The notes below the pieces were generated by a model. It saw only the letters and a program-made list of their open reading frames with translations. It had not been told where the DNA came from and ran no database searches. DNA of 64,000 nt from Enterococcus dongliensis. GTDB taxonomy: Bacteria; Bacillota; Bacilli; Lactobacillales; Enterococcaceae. The stretch lies in the NCBI RefSeq assembly GCF_005405225.1, contig NZ_BJDQ01000004.1:1-64000 (forward strand). Direction: 5' to 3'. Shown here piece after piece: positions 24,745-32,946 of the stretch; the first letter of the stretch is position 1, and every line of letters begins with the position of its first letter. The translations under genes were made by a program, and so were the position numbers.

Positions 24745-24868
24745 GCCCTATCTTCTTTATCCAGACTGTACTGTCGGTATCGGAATTACACCGATTCGGC
24801 TGCTTTCGCAGTTCGCGGACTATCACCGCCGGTCGGGATTTTCACCCTGCCCCTGAAGACGAACCTTA
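24745..24868 (-). promoter_or_regulatory. FMN riboswitch (RFN element)
   Basis: The minus strand carries the conserved RFN blocks in order: GGGGCAGGGTGAAAATCCC, GACCGGCGGTGATAGTCCGC, and finally ACCGACAGTACAGTCTGGAT. A terminator follows before ribU, so FMN is expected to switch ribU transcription off. Confidence 0.96.
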
Positions 24869-24933
24869 AATTATTTTTTACTGTAAATACACTATAACAA
24901 TTTTACTTTCAAAAAACAAGTAAATGATTCAAG

Positions 24934-25650
24934 CTATTTTGATTGATTCAACAACGTGTGAATTTCCTTTGTGTTCAAGCGACGATATTCCCCAGGACGC
25001 AGCCCTTGTAGAGTCAAATCACCATAGCGTTCTCGTTTCAATTTCTGAACTGGCAGGCCAACAGCTGCCAGCATATTTTTAACTTGATGATTGCGGCCTT
25101 CATGGATCGTCAATTCAACAATACTCGTTTCAGCTTTTCTATCAGTTGAAAGAATCTCAAACCGAGCTGGAGCTGTTTTCTTTCCTTCGATCCGAACCCC
25201 TTTGGTCAATGGCAACAGCATTCTCTTTTCTGCATAGCCTTTTACTTTTGCTACATATACTTTATCAATTTGATGTTTTGGATGGGCTAGACGTTGTGAA
25301 AAATCACCATCGTTAGTCAACAATAAAATACCTGAAGTATCATAATCCAAACGACCAACTGGATAGATTCGCTCTGGCACTTGTGTAAAATAGTCTGTTA
25401 CAACTTTACGCTTTTTGTCATCGGCTACTGCAGAAATGACTCCACGTGGTTTATAAAACAAATAATAGACAGGTTCTTCTTGATAAATCGGAACACCATC
25501 AACTTCAACAAGATCTTTCTTGCCAACTTTTGTTCCTAATTCTTTGACAACTTCGCCATTTACTCTGACTCGTCCACCAGTGATATACTCTTCTGATTTA
25601 CGACGTGATGCGATTCCGGCATGGGCGATAACTTTTTGCAATCTCTCCAT
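24934..25650 (-). CDS. rluB: 23S rRNA pseudouridine synthase RluB family, 238 aa
   Basis: Modifies uridine in 23S rRNA. An N-terminal S4 RNA-binding domain (ERLQKVIAHAGIASRRKSEE) precedes the RsuA/RluB catalytic core. The catalytic Asp lies in VGRLDYDTSGILLLTNDG, and the KVYVAKVKG and EGRNHQVKNML motifs follow. The start overlaps the scpB stop by one base (TAATG). It is last in the xerD-ribT-scpA-scpB-rluB operon, an order also seen in other Lactobacillales. Confidence 0.95.
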   Translation of the reverse strand: MERLQKVIAHAGIASRRKSEEYITGGRVRVNGEVVKELGTKVGKKDLVEVDGVPIYQEEPVYYLFYKPRGVISAVADDKKRKVVTDYFTQVPERIYPVGRLDYDTSGILLLTNDGDFSQRLAHPKHQIDKVYVAKVKGYAEKRMLLPLTKGVRIEGKKTAPARFEILSTDRKAETSIVELTIHEGRNHQVKNMLAAVGLPVQKLKRERYGDLTLQGLRPGEYRRLNTKEIHTLLNQSK

Positions 25651-26231
25651 TATTGTTCATCCTCTTCTTTAAAGCGATCATAGAACAGATCAAACGGTTC
25701 TTCATCATCTGCTAGATCTTCTTCCATTTTTTGAACATCGGGTAATTCATTTATGTCCTTCAACCCAAAATAATCCATAAAATAAGTACTTGTCCCATAT
25801 AATATTGCGCGCCCCGGTCCTTCTACGCGACCTTTTTCCTCAATCAATTGACGAGCGACTAATGTCTGGACAGCGCCACTTGATTGGACTCCTCGCAACT
25901 CATCAATCTCAGAACGTGTTACTGGCTGTTTATAAGCAATAATTGAAAGAGTCTCTAAAGCAGCCTGACTAAGACGATTAGCTAAAGGAGAACGAGCAAA
26001 TTCTTTTAATAATGGGGCAAATTCTTTTTTAGTACTTAAAATAAAATGATTGCCTACTTCTAGAATAGTCAACGCTGATGAGGCATTTTCTTCATATCTT
26101 TTTTTCAATTCAATGATATCTTGATAAATCTCTGGCATCGGCCGATCCAATGTAACAGCAAGTTCTTCTAGCCCGAGTCCTTCTTCACCTACGATAAAAA
26201 GCATTGCTTCAATTTGACTGAACTGATTCAT
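25650..26231 (-). CDS. scpB: Segregation and condensation protein B, 193 aa
   Basis: ScpB dimer, a subunit of the SMC-ScpAB condensin complex. It has two winged-helix domains: QIEAMLFIVGEEGLGLEELA in the first and ALETLSIIAYKQPVTRSEID in the second, then the conserved RGVQSSGAVQTLVARQLIEE (shown in part). The acidic C-terminal tail (EEDLADDEEPFDLFYDRFKE) is usual. It overlaps scpA by four bases and rluB by one, so all three are coupled. Confidence 0.95.
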   Translation of the reverse strand: MNQFSQIEAMLFIVGEEGLGLEELAVTLDRPMPEIYQDIIELKKRYEENASSALTILEVGNHFILSTKKEFAPLLKEFARSPLANRLSQAALETLSIIAYKQPVTRSEIDELRGVQSSGAVQTLVARQLIEEKGRVEGPGRAILYGTSTYFMDYFGLKDINELPDVQKMEEDLADDEEPFDLFYDRFKEEDEQ

Positions 26232-26974
26232 ACAACGACTCCTTTGTAAATCAAAATTGGTGCATAGGTCTCTGTTTGAGCCGCCAGTGCACGACCTTTT
26301 TTCATTAATTCTAATAACGCCATAAAGGTCGTGATCAATTCATCTTTTGTATACCGCACCAAAAGTGACTCTAAAGGCAATCCCTCATCTTCAGATAAGC
26401 CAGCTAAGCGTTGATCGATCTCTGTTACTTTTTGATCTACTGTGATTGATTCATTGACGATTGTTGTTTCCACCGGTTCTTCTTGACGTTTTCGTTTCAA
26501 AACATCGTGAAGCGCCAAAAATAGATCGATTGTATTTAACTGATTTTTCGGCAACGGGGGAATTTCTTCTTCATACTCAGAAAGATCCATAGGTGCTTTC
26601 GTATAAAACAAACTTCGCTCCTGTTCTTTTTCTGACAAGACAGAAGCAGCATATTTGTATTTTCGATATTCTAAAAGCTGTTGAACCAATGCATCTCGAG
26701 GATCTTCTCCTTCATCATCTACATAATCAAATTCTAGTTCAGGTTTGGGTAAAAGCATTTGGCTTTTGATCGACATCAACGTCGCGGCCATAACTAAATA
26801 TTCACCTGCGACTTCTAACTCTAGTGTCTTCATCGCATGGATGAAATTCAAATATTGTCCGGTCACATCGGCAATAGGAATGTCATAAATATCGATCTCC
26901 AATTGTTGAATCAAGTGCAGCAATAAATCCAACGGCCCTTCAAAAACGTCTAATTTCAAACTAATTGTTTCCAT
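26228..26974 (-). CDS. scpA: Segregation and condensation protein A, 248 aa
   Basis: Kleisin of the bacterial condensin, bridging SMC heads. The N-terminal helical domain opens with LKLDVFEGPLDLLLHLIQQL and IDIYDIPIADVTGQYL, and YLVMAATLMSIKSQMLLP follows. The C-terminal winged helix (TTFMALLELMKKGRALAAQ) is typical. GAGG lies before the ATG. Seven bases separate it from ribT upstream, and four bases overlap with scpB. Confidence 0.95.
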   Translation of the reverse strand: METISLKLDVFEGPLDLLLHLIQQLEIDIYDIPIADVTGQYLNFIHAMKTLELEVAGEYLVMAATLMSIKSQMLLPKPELEFDYVDDEGEDPRDALVQQLLEYRKYKYAASVLSEKEQERSLFYTKAPMDLSEYEEEIPPLPKNQLNTIDLFLALHDVLKRKRQEEPVETTIVNESITVDQKVTEIDQRLAGLSEDEGLPLESLLVRYTKDELITTFMALLELMKKGRALAAQTETYAPILIYKGVVV

Positions 26975-26981
26975 TTCATCC

Positions 26982-27341
26982 TCACCTGTGTTCCTGCCAT
27001 TTTGCTAAAAAGGCAGATGTAGCTGGCGTACCGATAATTTTTTGATCAGGATGCAATGCTTGTAGTTCCTCCATCATCAGCATACTGATCCCTTCCCCAC
27101 GATAAGAAGGATTTAAACTAATATCATGCAACATGAGCTCATTATTATCCAACTGACTGATACCAATGACACCTTGCACGTTATCGGAACTTTCATCATA
27201 GTAACAATACAATTGATACCGTTCATCCGCTTCGTAGGTATCGATTTCTTTTAATAAATGTTGTTGATCTTTTAAATTTTCATGAAAACTCAAGAGACCC
27301 ATCGCAATTTTTCGTTGATTTTTTCGATAGTGTGTAAGCAT
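26982..27341 (-). CDS. ribT: RibT-like GNAT acetyltransferase, 119 aa
   Basis: Short GNAT protein like B. subtilis RibT, which lies between the riboflavin genes and scpA. Visible features are the N-terminal MLTHYRKNQRKIAMGLLSFH, the beta4/5 region VIGISQLDNNELMLHDISLN, and the acetyl-CoA loop YRGEGISMLMMEEL. The riboflavin synthesis genes are absent here, matching the uptake strategy shown by RibU. The substrate is unknown. AAGGAGG precedes the ATG. Confidence 0.85.
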   Translation of the reverse strand: MLTHYRKNQRKIAMGLLSFHENLKDQQHLLKEIDTYEADERYQLYCYYDESSDNVQGVIGISQLDNNELMLHDISLNPSYRGEGISMLMMEELQALHPDQKIIGTPATSAFLAKWQEHR

Positions 27342-27356
27342 CTTATTTCCTCCTTC

Positions 27357-28247
27357 TTAAGCGCGCGGAAAAAATTCTTTATAAACTTCGGTCATTCTCC
27401 GTTTCGTAATATGAGTATAAATCTGAGTCGTAGATATATCCGCATGACCTAAAAGTTCTTGTACCGTTCGTAAATCCGCCCCATTTTCTAATAGATGTGT
27501 CGCAAAACTATGACGTAATGTGTGGGGGGTCACATCTTTCATAATTTCTGCTTTTATAACATATTGTTTCAAATTTTTCCAAATTCCTTGACGGCTCATG
27601 CCATGACCGTGATTATTCACAAACAGAAAAGGTTCATTTGGTGTTTTTTTAGTTAATAACGGACGAACCTCAGCTAAATAACGTTCCAGCCAATGAATCG
27701 CATAGTCACCTAGCGGAACGATCCGTTCTTTATCCCCTTTACCAACTGTTTGTAATAATCCCATCTCTAAGTGGATGTCCCCAAGTTTTAAACCAATCAA
27801 TTCACTGACACGCAAACCCGTCGCATACATTACTTCTAAAATAGCGCGATCGCGAATTCCTAAATCAGTAGTCGTATCAGGCGTAGCGATCAGCCGCTCC
27901 ACTTCAGCTAAAGAAAGTGTTTGAGGCAATCTTTGGGCTTTTTTAGGACTGTCGATATGTTGCATAGGGTCATGATCTGTGTAGCGTTCTTGGCGCAAAA
28001 ATTGATGGAAACGACGTAAGCTAGAAATCATTCGCGTAATTGTTGTGGAGGCTTTGCCAGACTCAGTCAAATGAGCCAAAAAGGCCACAACAATATACCG
28101 ATCAACAGCTTGCCAACTAGTCACCTTTTGCTCAGTTAAAAATGACAAGTATTGCTCCAAATCTCTTTGATAGCTGATTCGAGTATTTTCTGAAAGGCCA
28201 CGTTCGATCGATAAATAATGCAAATATTCCGTTATCTGTTCATCCAT
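27357..28247 (-). CDS. xerD: Tyrosine recombinase XerD, 296 aa
   Basis: Resolves chromosome dimers at dif together with XerC. The full tyrosine-recombinase set is present: R146 (ATGLRVSELIGL), K170, H242 and R245 (HTLRHSFATHLLENG), H268 (LLGHADISTTQIY) and the nucleophile Y277. The N-terminal SAM-like domain (LSENTRISYQRDLEQYLSFL) is intact. Its place at the head of the scpAB operon joins segregation functions. There is no integrase-type context such as att sites or phage genes. Confidence 0.95.
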   Translation of the reverse strand: MDEQITEYLHYLSIERGLSENTRISYQRDLEQYLSFLTEQKVTSWQAVDRYIVVAFLAHLTESGKASTTITRMISSLRRFHQFLRQERYTDHDPMQHIDSPKKAQRLPQTLSLAEVERLIATPDTTTDLGIRDRAILEVMYATGLRVSELIGLKLGDIHLEMGLLQTVGKGDKERIVPLGDYAIHWLERYLAEVRPLLTKKTPNEPFLFVNNHGHGMSRQGIWKNLKQYVIKAEIMKDVTPHTLRHSFATHLLENGADLRTVQELLGHADISTTQIYTHITKRRMTEVYKEFFPRA

Positions 28248-28274
28248 ATTTTCACCGCTTTCGCTTTATCATAA

Positions 28275-28318
28275 CAAAAAGTCCCTTGATATGATAGCAC
28301 GTATCTTTACAAGGGACT
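28275..28318 (-). terminator. Terminator of fur
   Basis: AGTCCCTTG and CAAGGGACT close a hairpin followed on the minus strand by a U run, between fur and xerD. Confidence 0.85.
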
Positions 28319-28360
28319 ACATAAATTAATTATAACTTAATCCAATTTTTTCAAGAAGCT

Positions 28361-28813
28361 TTATGCCTTCTTCTCTTGGCAATTTTGACAAATACCATGA
28401 AAAGTCAATCGATGATCTTTGACCAAAAAATGATAACGCGACTCTACTACTCGTTCCACATCGCCTAAAAGATCTTCTTCAATTTCTTCAATATTGCCGC
28501 ATTCAAGGCAAAGCAGATGATGATGAAAATGCTCTGCTCCTTCTTTTCGTAGATCGTAGCGCGCCAACCCATCGTCAAAACTGATTTTATTGACAATATG
28601 CAGTTCAGTTAAAATTTCCAAAGTTCGATAAACTGTTGCTAAGCCAATCTCAGGGCTTTTTTTCTTGACTAAAAAATAAATTTCTTCTGCTGATAAATGG
28701 TCCTTTTCATTTTCCAGTAACACAAGGACCGTTGCTTCACGCTGAGGGGTCAACTTGAATCCAGAATCATGAAGTTGCTTTTTCGTTTTTTGTAAGGCTA
28801 GGATTGCGTTCAA
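28361..28813 (-). CDS. fur: Ferric uptake regulator Fur, 150 aa
   Basis: Iron-responsive repressor. The N-terminal winged helix has KLTPQREATVLVLLENEKDH and SPEIGLATVYRTLEILTEL. The metal-binding C-terminal part has EGAEHFHHHLLCLECG and the structural zinc cysteines C102, C105, C142 and C145. It follows B. subtilis Fur much more closely than PerR across the recognition helix and the FHHHL block. The start is TTG with GGAGGAG upstream. Two Per-box-like palindromes lie in its promoter region, which implies control by the peroxide regulator PerR, as for B. subtilis fur. Confidence 0.92.
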   Translation of the reverse strand: MNAILALQKTKKQLHDSGFKLTPQREATVLVLLENEKDHLSAEEIYFLVKKKSPEIGLATVYRTLEILTELHIVNKISFDDGLARYDLRKEGAEHFHHHLLCLECGNIEEIEEDLLGDVERVVESRYHFLVKDHRLTFHGICQNCQEKKA

Positions 28814-28834
28814 GAGAACTCTCCTCCATCTATT

Positions 28835-28849
28835 TTATAATAATTATAA
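28835..28849 (-). promoter_or_regulatory. Perfect Per box at fur
   Basis: TTATAATAATTATAA is a 7-1-7 palindrome identical to the Per-box consensus TTATAATnATTATAA. It lies about 20 bases upstream of the fur start. Confidence 0.8.
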
Positions 28850-28877
28850 ATAAGCAGTTCGTTTTTCACCGCTTTAC

Positions 28878-28892
28878 TTAGAATTATTATAG
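28878..28892 (-). promoter_or_regulatory. Second Per-box-like palindrome at fur
   Basis: TTAGAATTATTATAG matches the Per-box consensus at 12 of 14 fixed positions. Its centre is 43 bp from the first box, about four helical turns. Confidence 0.5.
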
Positions 28893-28926
28893 TTTATCAC
28901 TTTTATTTATGCAAGGATATTCTCAA

Positions 28927-29784
28927 TTAGCTTTTTAACCGAATTTCATTTTCTTTCTGTTCAATCATTTTTTCTTTCAATAAATGACCAATTGCTCGTT
29001 TGAATTGTCCTTTACTAATCCCAAAAGCTTCTTTGATTTCTTCTGGAGCTGACTTATCCCAATAAGGCAATGAGTGATCTGCCTTTCTTTGCAACATCGT
29101 CAAGATCATTGCCGCATCATCATTGATCATTTCATAACTACGAGGTTTTAAAGACATATTCAATACCCCATCTGGACGGATCCCGATAACACGAGCTTCA
29201 ACAACTTCGCCTAATCGTGGTTCTTTATAACGTTCAGAAGGATGAACGAAGCCTATATAGAAATCTTCTGTAATCAAATACGAGCCAGCAACTTTTAATC
29301 GATAGATCGTCCCTTTTTTATTTTCATTTTGCATCTCGGCATTCCCAGCTCGACTGAGTGAGTGGAAAATTGCCTCATCAGCCAAAACACCCCACATCCG
29401 ATCTTTTTCGTCTACCCGTAAGCTGATCATTAAACGATCCCCTTTTTTCGGCCATAGTTCTTTCATGCTAGGCATTTCGTCTAATGAAACAACCATATCT
29501 TTATCAGGCAAACCGATATTTACAAAAACACCTAAATCACGCCGAACATCCGTCACCTCGCCAAAGTCAAAATGTCCGATTCGTACTTGTGGAATCTCTG
29601 TTGTAAAAATGGCTTCTTTCTTTTGATTCACATATCCAAAACCTTCCACCGATTCACCGATTTCATGGGTTTCATTCTCTTTTTTTGCAAGGCGGAAAGT
29701 CACACCATTTTTTTGGACCAAATACATTGTTTCATTTTCATCGATGATCAATCCAGTAAATACTTGCCCTAATAATTCATTCAT
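28927..29784 (-). CDS. cvfB: S1-domain RNA-binding protein CvfB (YitL) family, 285 aa
   Basis: Conserved virulence factor B-type RNA-binding protein. Tandem S1-like domains are visible (IGHFDFGEVTDVRRDLGVFVN; LGEVVEARVIGIRPDGVLNMS, shown in part). A C-terminal winged helix (EEIKEAFGISKGQFKRAIGHL) is the family hallmark. The family influences gene expression in staphylococci and related bacteria; the RNA targets here are unknown. It is a single gene between fur and the MapZ-like gene. Confidence 0.92.
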   Translation of the reverse strand: MNELLGQVFTGLIIDENETMYLVQKNGVTFRLAKKENETHEIGESVEGFGYVNQKKEAIFTTEIPQVRIGHFDFGEVTDVRRDLGVFVNIGLPDKDMVVSLDEMPSMKELWPKKGDRLMISLRVDEKDRMWGVLADEAIFHSLSRAGNAEMQNENKKGTIYRLKVAGSYLITEDFYIGFVHPSERYKEPRLGEVVEARVIGIRPDGVLNMSLKPRSYEMINDDAAMILTMLQRKADHSLPYWDKSAPEEIKEAFGISKGQFKRAIGHLLKEKMIEQKENEIRLKS

Positions 29785-29907
29785 AATTTTTCTCCTAACT
29801 CCTATTGATGTTTCTATTTAAGTGCTGATTGACTATACTTTCGACAAACAAAAATATATCAGCAGATTTTTGATTTGAACTCCTATTTTTTACGTAGAAA
29901 TTGGCAA

Positions 29908-29933
29908 AGCTGGGAAGGCGATTCTTCCCAGCT
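29908..29933 (-). terminator. Hairpin after the MapZ-like gene
   Basis: AGCTGGGAAG and CTTCCCAGCT form a 10-bp stem with a 6-nt loop. The following U tract is poor. Confidence 0.6.
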
Positions 29934-29946
29934 GCTGTGTCTTTAT

Positions 29947-31590
29947 TTAATTTGGGCCATTTCCCTTGAACCAACCAGTTTTACAGTTGATTGTAACTAA
30001 ATACATCGGCAAATCTGAATCTGAATAACCTTTTGTCAGAGAAGCACGATTGGAAGTAGCGTATAAATTGTAATAGCCCTGTCCATTCTCCACTTTGACC
30101 GGTTCTAAACTATAGCCACCTTCTACGATGTAGCCACGTGAGATACAGGTTTGGATAACTTTTTCCTTGACGCCAGGTGCCCAAGCATACGCGTCACTGC
30201 TAGTGTCACCTACCTGATCCGCTGCCGAGATGATGGTCTGTTTATTTTGTGCTTCTGCTGCTTTTTCAGCTGCCGCCTTTTCTTCAGCTGCTTTTTTCTC
30301 TTTATCTTTCAATAATTGGTCCACTTTGACCAATTCATCTTTTTGTGTTTGGATCAGTGCTTGATTTGCGACTGCTTTCACTGCATTATTGGCAGTGTTG
30401 TATTGCTCACGTGTCACTGAATCATTAATTTTGCCATCTTTTAGTAAACTATCAGTCGCCTTTTTAGCAGCTTCGATTTTAGTATACTGCCCTTTGGCCT
30501 GATCAATCGCTTGATTTAATAAGCGATCAAATGGCTCGTCTCCTGTATTACTAGTCAATTCAACTGGTGCAGCTACCTTTAATAATGGTTTTTCTACGAT
30601 TTTATCGCCATCGATCGCAGCATTAGTGAATAACTGATTGACAGCATGCTCCGCTTTTTGTTTCTCAACTAATTCATCATACGCTTTTTTCAACTCATCG
30701 TAACGTTTATTATTTTTGTACCGTGACAATTCTTCATCGATTTTACTTGTGTTCAATGCTGCTTTATCTGCGGCAAGGAATGTTTGCTGATCATCGATGT
30801 AATAACTTTCTAAATTTTCCTCAATAGCATCGAGGGCTTTATTTTCTTTTTTAACAGTCTCAATTCGCTGAGCTTCAACTTCTTTTTCATGAAAATAATA
30901 ACCGCCACCTACACCTAAAACCGCAATTGCAGCTAAGGTGATATAAAGTTTTTTATGACTTTTCTTTTGGGGGGTTCCCGAAAAATTTTCTTCAGGCAGA
31001 GAACGTTCATCATTAGACTCTTCTGATACTTCAGACTCTTCTGGTACTTCGTCTTCGATTATTGGTTCGCTCTCTTCAGCTTCAACAGCTGCTTTATTTT
31101 CAATTGACTCTGTTTTTTCAGAAATATCGGATTCAGCAGCGTGTTCTTTTTCACTTAAAGAAGGTTCTTCAAGATTTCGCTTCTCGCTTGACTCGTTCTC
31201 AGAAGCAGGTTCATTATCCAATACCTTATTTTCAGTCTGCTCACTATCACTTTTAGGCTCAGTTGGTTCCATAATTGCTTCAGCTTCTTCTGGTTGTTCT
31301 AAACCTTCCTTATGCTCCCGAATATACTGAGCTAAAATCGGATTCAATTCAGGCGTTTCTTCGATTTCTTTCTTTGATTTTTCTTCTTTCATCTTTTCCT
31401 CATTATCTTTAAACATTTGCTGGACAGATTCAATTGGCATATCTGCCAGTTTAGACCATTCTATCGTATCATTTTTATCAGTAACATCTTCATTATTTAA
31501 TTGATCAGTTAACTGCAATGAAAAGCCACACTTCGGACAAGTCGTGCATCCTTCGACTGGTTCATAACCACAGTTAGGGCATTTTTGCAA
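29947..31590 (-). CDS. mapZ: MapZ-like division-site protein with N-terminal zinc ribbon, 547 aa
   Basis: Membrane protein predicted to mark the division site. An N-terminal zinc ribbon (CPNCGYEPVEGCTTCPKCG, four Cys pairs) is followed by PILAQYIREHKEGLEQ, which matches the cytosolic MapZ signature of streptococci. A long acidic Glu/Ser-rich stretch, one membrane segment (LYITLAAIAVLGVGGGYYF, about residues 219-237) and an extracellular helical domain lead to a C-terminal domain ending YLVTINCKTGWFKGNGPN. The zinc ribbon is an addition relative to pneumococcal MapZ. The start is TTG with AAAAGGAG before it. It lies downstream of rpoD, separated by a terminator. Confidence 0.8.
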   Translation of the reverse strand: MQKCPNCGYEPVEGCTTCPKCGFSLQLTDQLNNEDVTDKNDTIEWSKLADMPIESVQQMFKDNEEKMKEEKSKKEIEETPELNPILAQYIREHKEGLEQPEEAEAIMEPTEPKSDSEQTENKVLDNEPASENESSEKRNLEEPSLSEKEHAAESDISEKTESIENKAAVEAEESEPIIEDEVPEESEVSEESNDERSLPEENFSGTPQKKSHKKLYITLAAIAVLGVGGGYYFHEKEVEAQRIETVKKENKALDAIEENLESYYIDDQQTFLAADKAALNTSKIDEELSRYKNNKRYDELKKAYDELVEKQKAEHAVNQLFTNAAIDGDKIVEKPLLKVAAPVELTSNTGDEPFDRLLNQAIDQAKGQYTKIEAAKKATDSLLKDGKINDSVTREQYNTANNAVKAVANQALIQTQKDELVKVDQLLKDKEKKAAEEKAAAEKAAEAQNKQTIISAADQVGDTSSDAYAWAPGVKEKVIQTCISRGYIVEGGYSLEPVKVENGQGYYNLYATSNRASLTKGYSDSDLPMYLVTINCKTGWFKGNGPN

Positions 31591-31772
31591 TGAAATCGGC
31601 TCCTTTTTTCAATCATATGCTTTAATCTATCATATGTTCTAAGATGTTCCAAGCAATTTTCAAGTGAATTAATTAAAAATAATAAATTCATTTGAGCGCT
31701 TACTTTGCAAGGATCTAGCTTGGACAAAAAACTTTTTATGGTCATTTTATGAATTTTAAAGAAACCTCTATA

Positions 31773-31809
31773 TAAAAAAACTCCTCGAGAAAATTCTCGA
31801 GGAGTTTTT
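31773..31809 (-). terminator. Strong terminator after rpoD
   Basis: AAACTCCTCGAGAA and TTCTCGAGGAGTTT form a long stem with U and A runs on both sides. Confidence 0.95.
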
Positions 31810-31814
31810 AAGTT

Positions 31815-32924
31815 CTATTCTAAAAAGTCTTTTAATTGTTTTGAGCGTGATGGATGGCGTAATTTTCTCAAAGCTTTTGCTTCAATTTGACGAATCCGTT
31901 CACGAGTGACACCAAATACCCGACCAACTTCTTCCAGAGTCCGTGTTCTGCCATCGTCTAAACCAAAACGTAAACGCAAAACATTTTCTTCCCGGTCAGT
32001 CAACGTATCCAAAACATCTTCTAATTGTTCTTTCAACATCTCTGATGCTGCATGTTCAGCCGGACTGGTTGCTTCTTGATCTTCGATAAAATCACCTAAA
32101 TGAGAATCATCTTCTTCACCGATTGGTGTTTCTAATGACACTGGTTCTTGTGCAATCTTCAAGATTTCACGAACTTTTTCTGTTGGCAGATCCATTTCTG
32201 CACCGATTTCTTCTGGTGTAGGTTCCCGGCCAAGATCTTGCAATAATTGACGTTGAACACGAATCAATTTGTTGATTGTTTCTACCATATGAACTGGAAT
32301 CCGTATTGTCCGAGCTTGGTCAGCGATGGCACGGGTGATAGCTTGACGAATCCACCAAGTAGCATAAGTTGAGAATTTGAATCCTTTACGATAGTCAAAT
32401 TTTTCAACGGCTTTCATCAGCCCCATGTTTCCTTCTTGGATTAAATCAAGAAATTGCATTCCACGGCCAACGTAACGTTTTGCGATACTTACAACCAAAC
32501 GTAAATTGGCTTCTGCCAAACGTTGTTTTGCTTCTTGATCACCTTGCTCAATCAACAATGCCAACTCGACTTCTTCTTCTGCAGTCAGTAATGACACACG
32601 TCCGATTTCTTTTAAATACATACGAACTGGGTCATTGATCTTAACACCAGTTGGGGCCGATAAATCTTCTTTTTGTGCGGCTTTTGCAGTTGCCTCATTT
32701 TGTTTCAAACTAGCTTTTGATGGATCCCCATTTTCATCGACAACACTGATCCCAGCATCCTCAACTTTTTGGATCAATTTATCCATCGCTTCTGCACCTA
32801 ATTCATAAGGAGTCGCTAATCGGTTAGTCAGTTCATCATAAACTACCTGTCCGAGTGGTTTCTTCTCCTTAATGAAGACCGCTACAGCTTTTTCATACTC
32901 TTTTTTGTTTTTTACCTCTGCCAT
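31815..32924 (-). CDS. rpoD: Primary sigma factor RpoD (SigA), 369 aa
   Basis: Housekeeping sigma-70. Region 1.2 ([20 protein letters not shown]), region 2 ([40 protein letters not shown]), region 3, and region 4 ([39 protein letters not shown]) are complete. The shortened region 1.1 is standard for Firmicutes SigA. It starts 22 bases after dnaG in the conserved dnaG-rpoD operon. Confidence 0.97.
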   Translation of the reverse strand: MAEVKNKKEYEKAVAVFIKEKKPLGQVVYDELTNRLATPYELGAEAMDKLIQKVEDAGISVVDENGDPSKASLKQNEATAKAAQKEDLSAPTGVKINDPVRMYLKEIGRVSLLTAEEEVELALLIEQGDQEAKQRLAEANLRLVVSIAKRYVGRGMQFLDLIQEGNMGLMKAVEKFDYRKGFKFSTYATWWIRQAITRAIADQARTIRIPVHMVETINKLIRVQRQLLQDLGREPTPEEIGAEMDLPTEKVREILKIAQEPVSLETPIGEEDDSHLGDFIEDQEATSPAEHAASEMLKEQLEDVLDTLTDREENVLRLRFGLDDGRTRTLEEVGRVFGVTRERIRQIEAKALRKLRHPSRSKQLKDFLE

Positions 32925-32946
32925 AAAATAAATGCCCCTTTCACTT

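Noticed and set aside
27357-28247. Phage or island integrase
   Set aside because: All features are those of chromosomal XerD, in the conserved operon with scpAB, with no att repeats or phage genes.
28361-28813. PerR identity for the Fur-family gene, suggested by the Per box
   Set aside because: The protein follows B. subtilis Fur through the HTH and the FHHHL region; the Per box is more simply a PerR target site at fur.
31509-31745. 78-codon frame between rpoD and the MapZ-like gene
   Set aside because: It overlaps the MapZ start, has no SD and no family resemblance.
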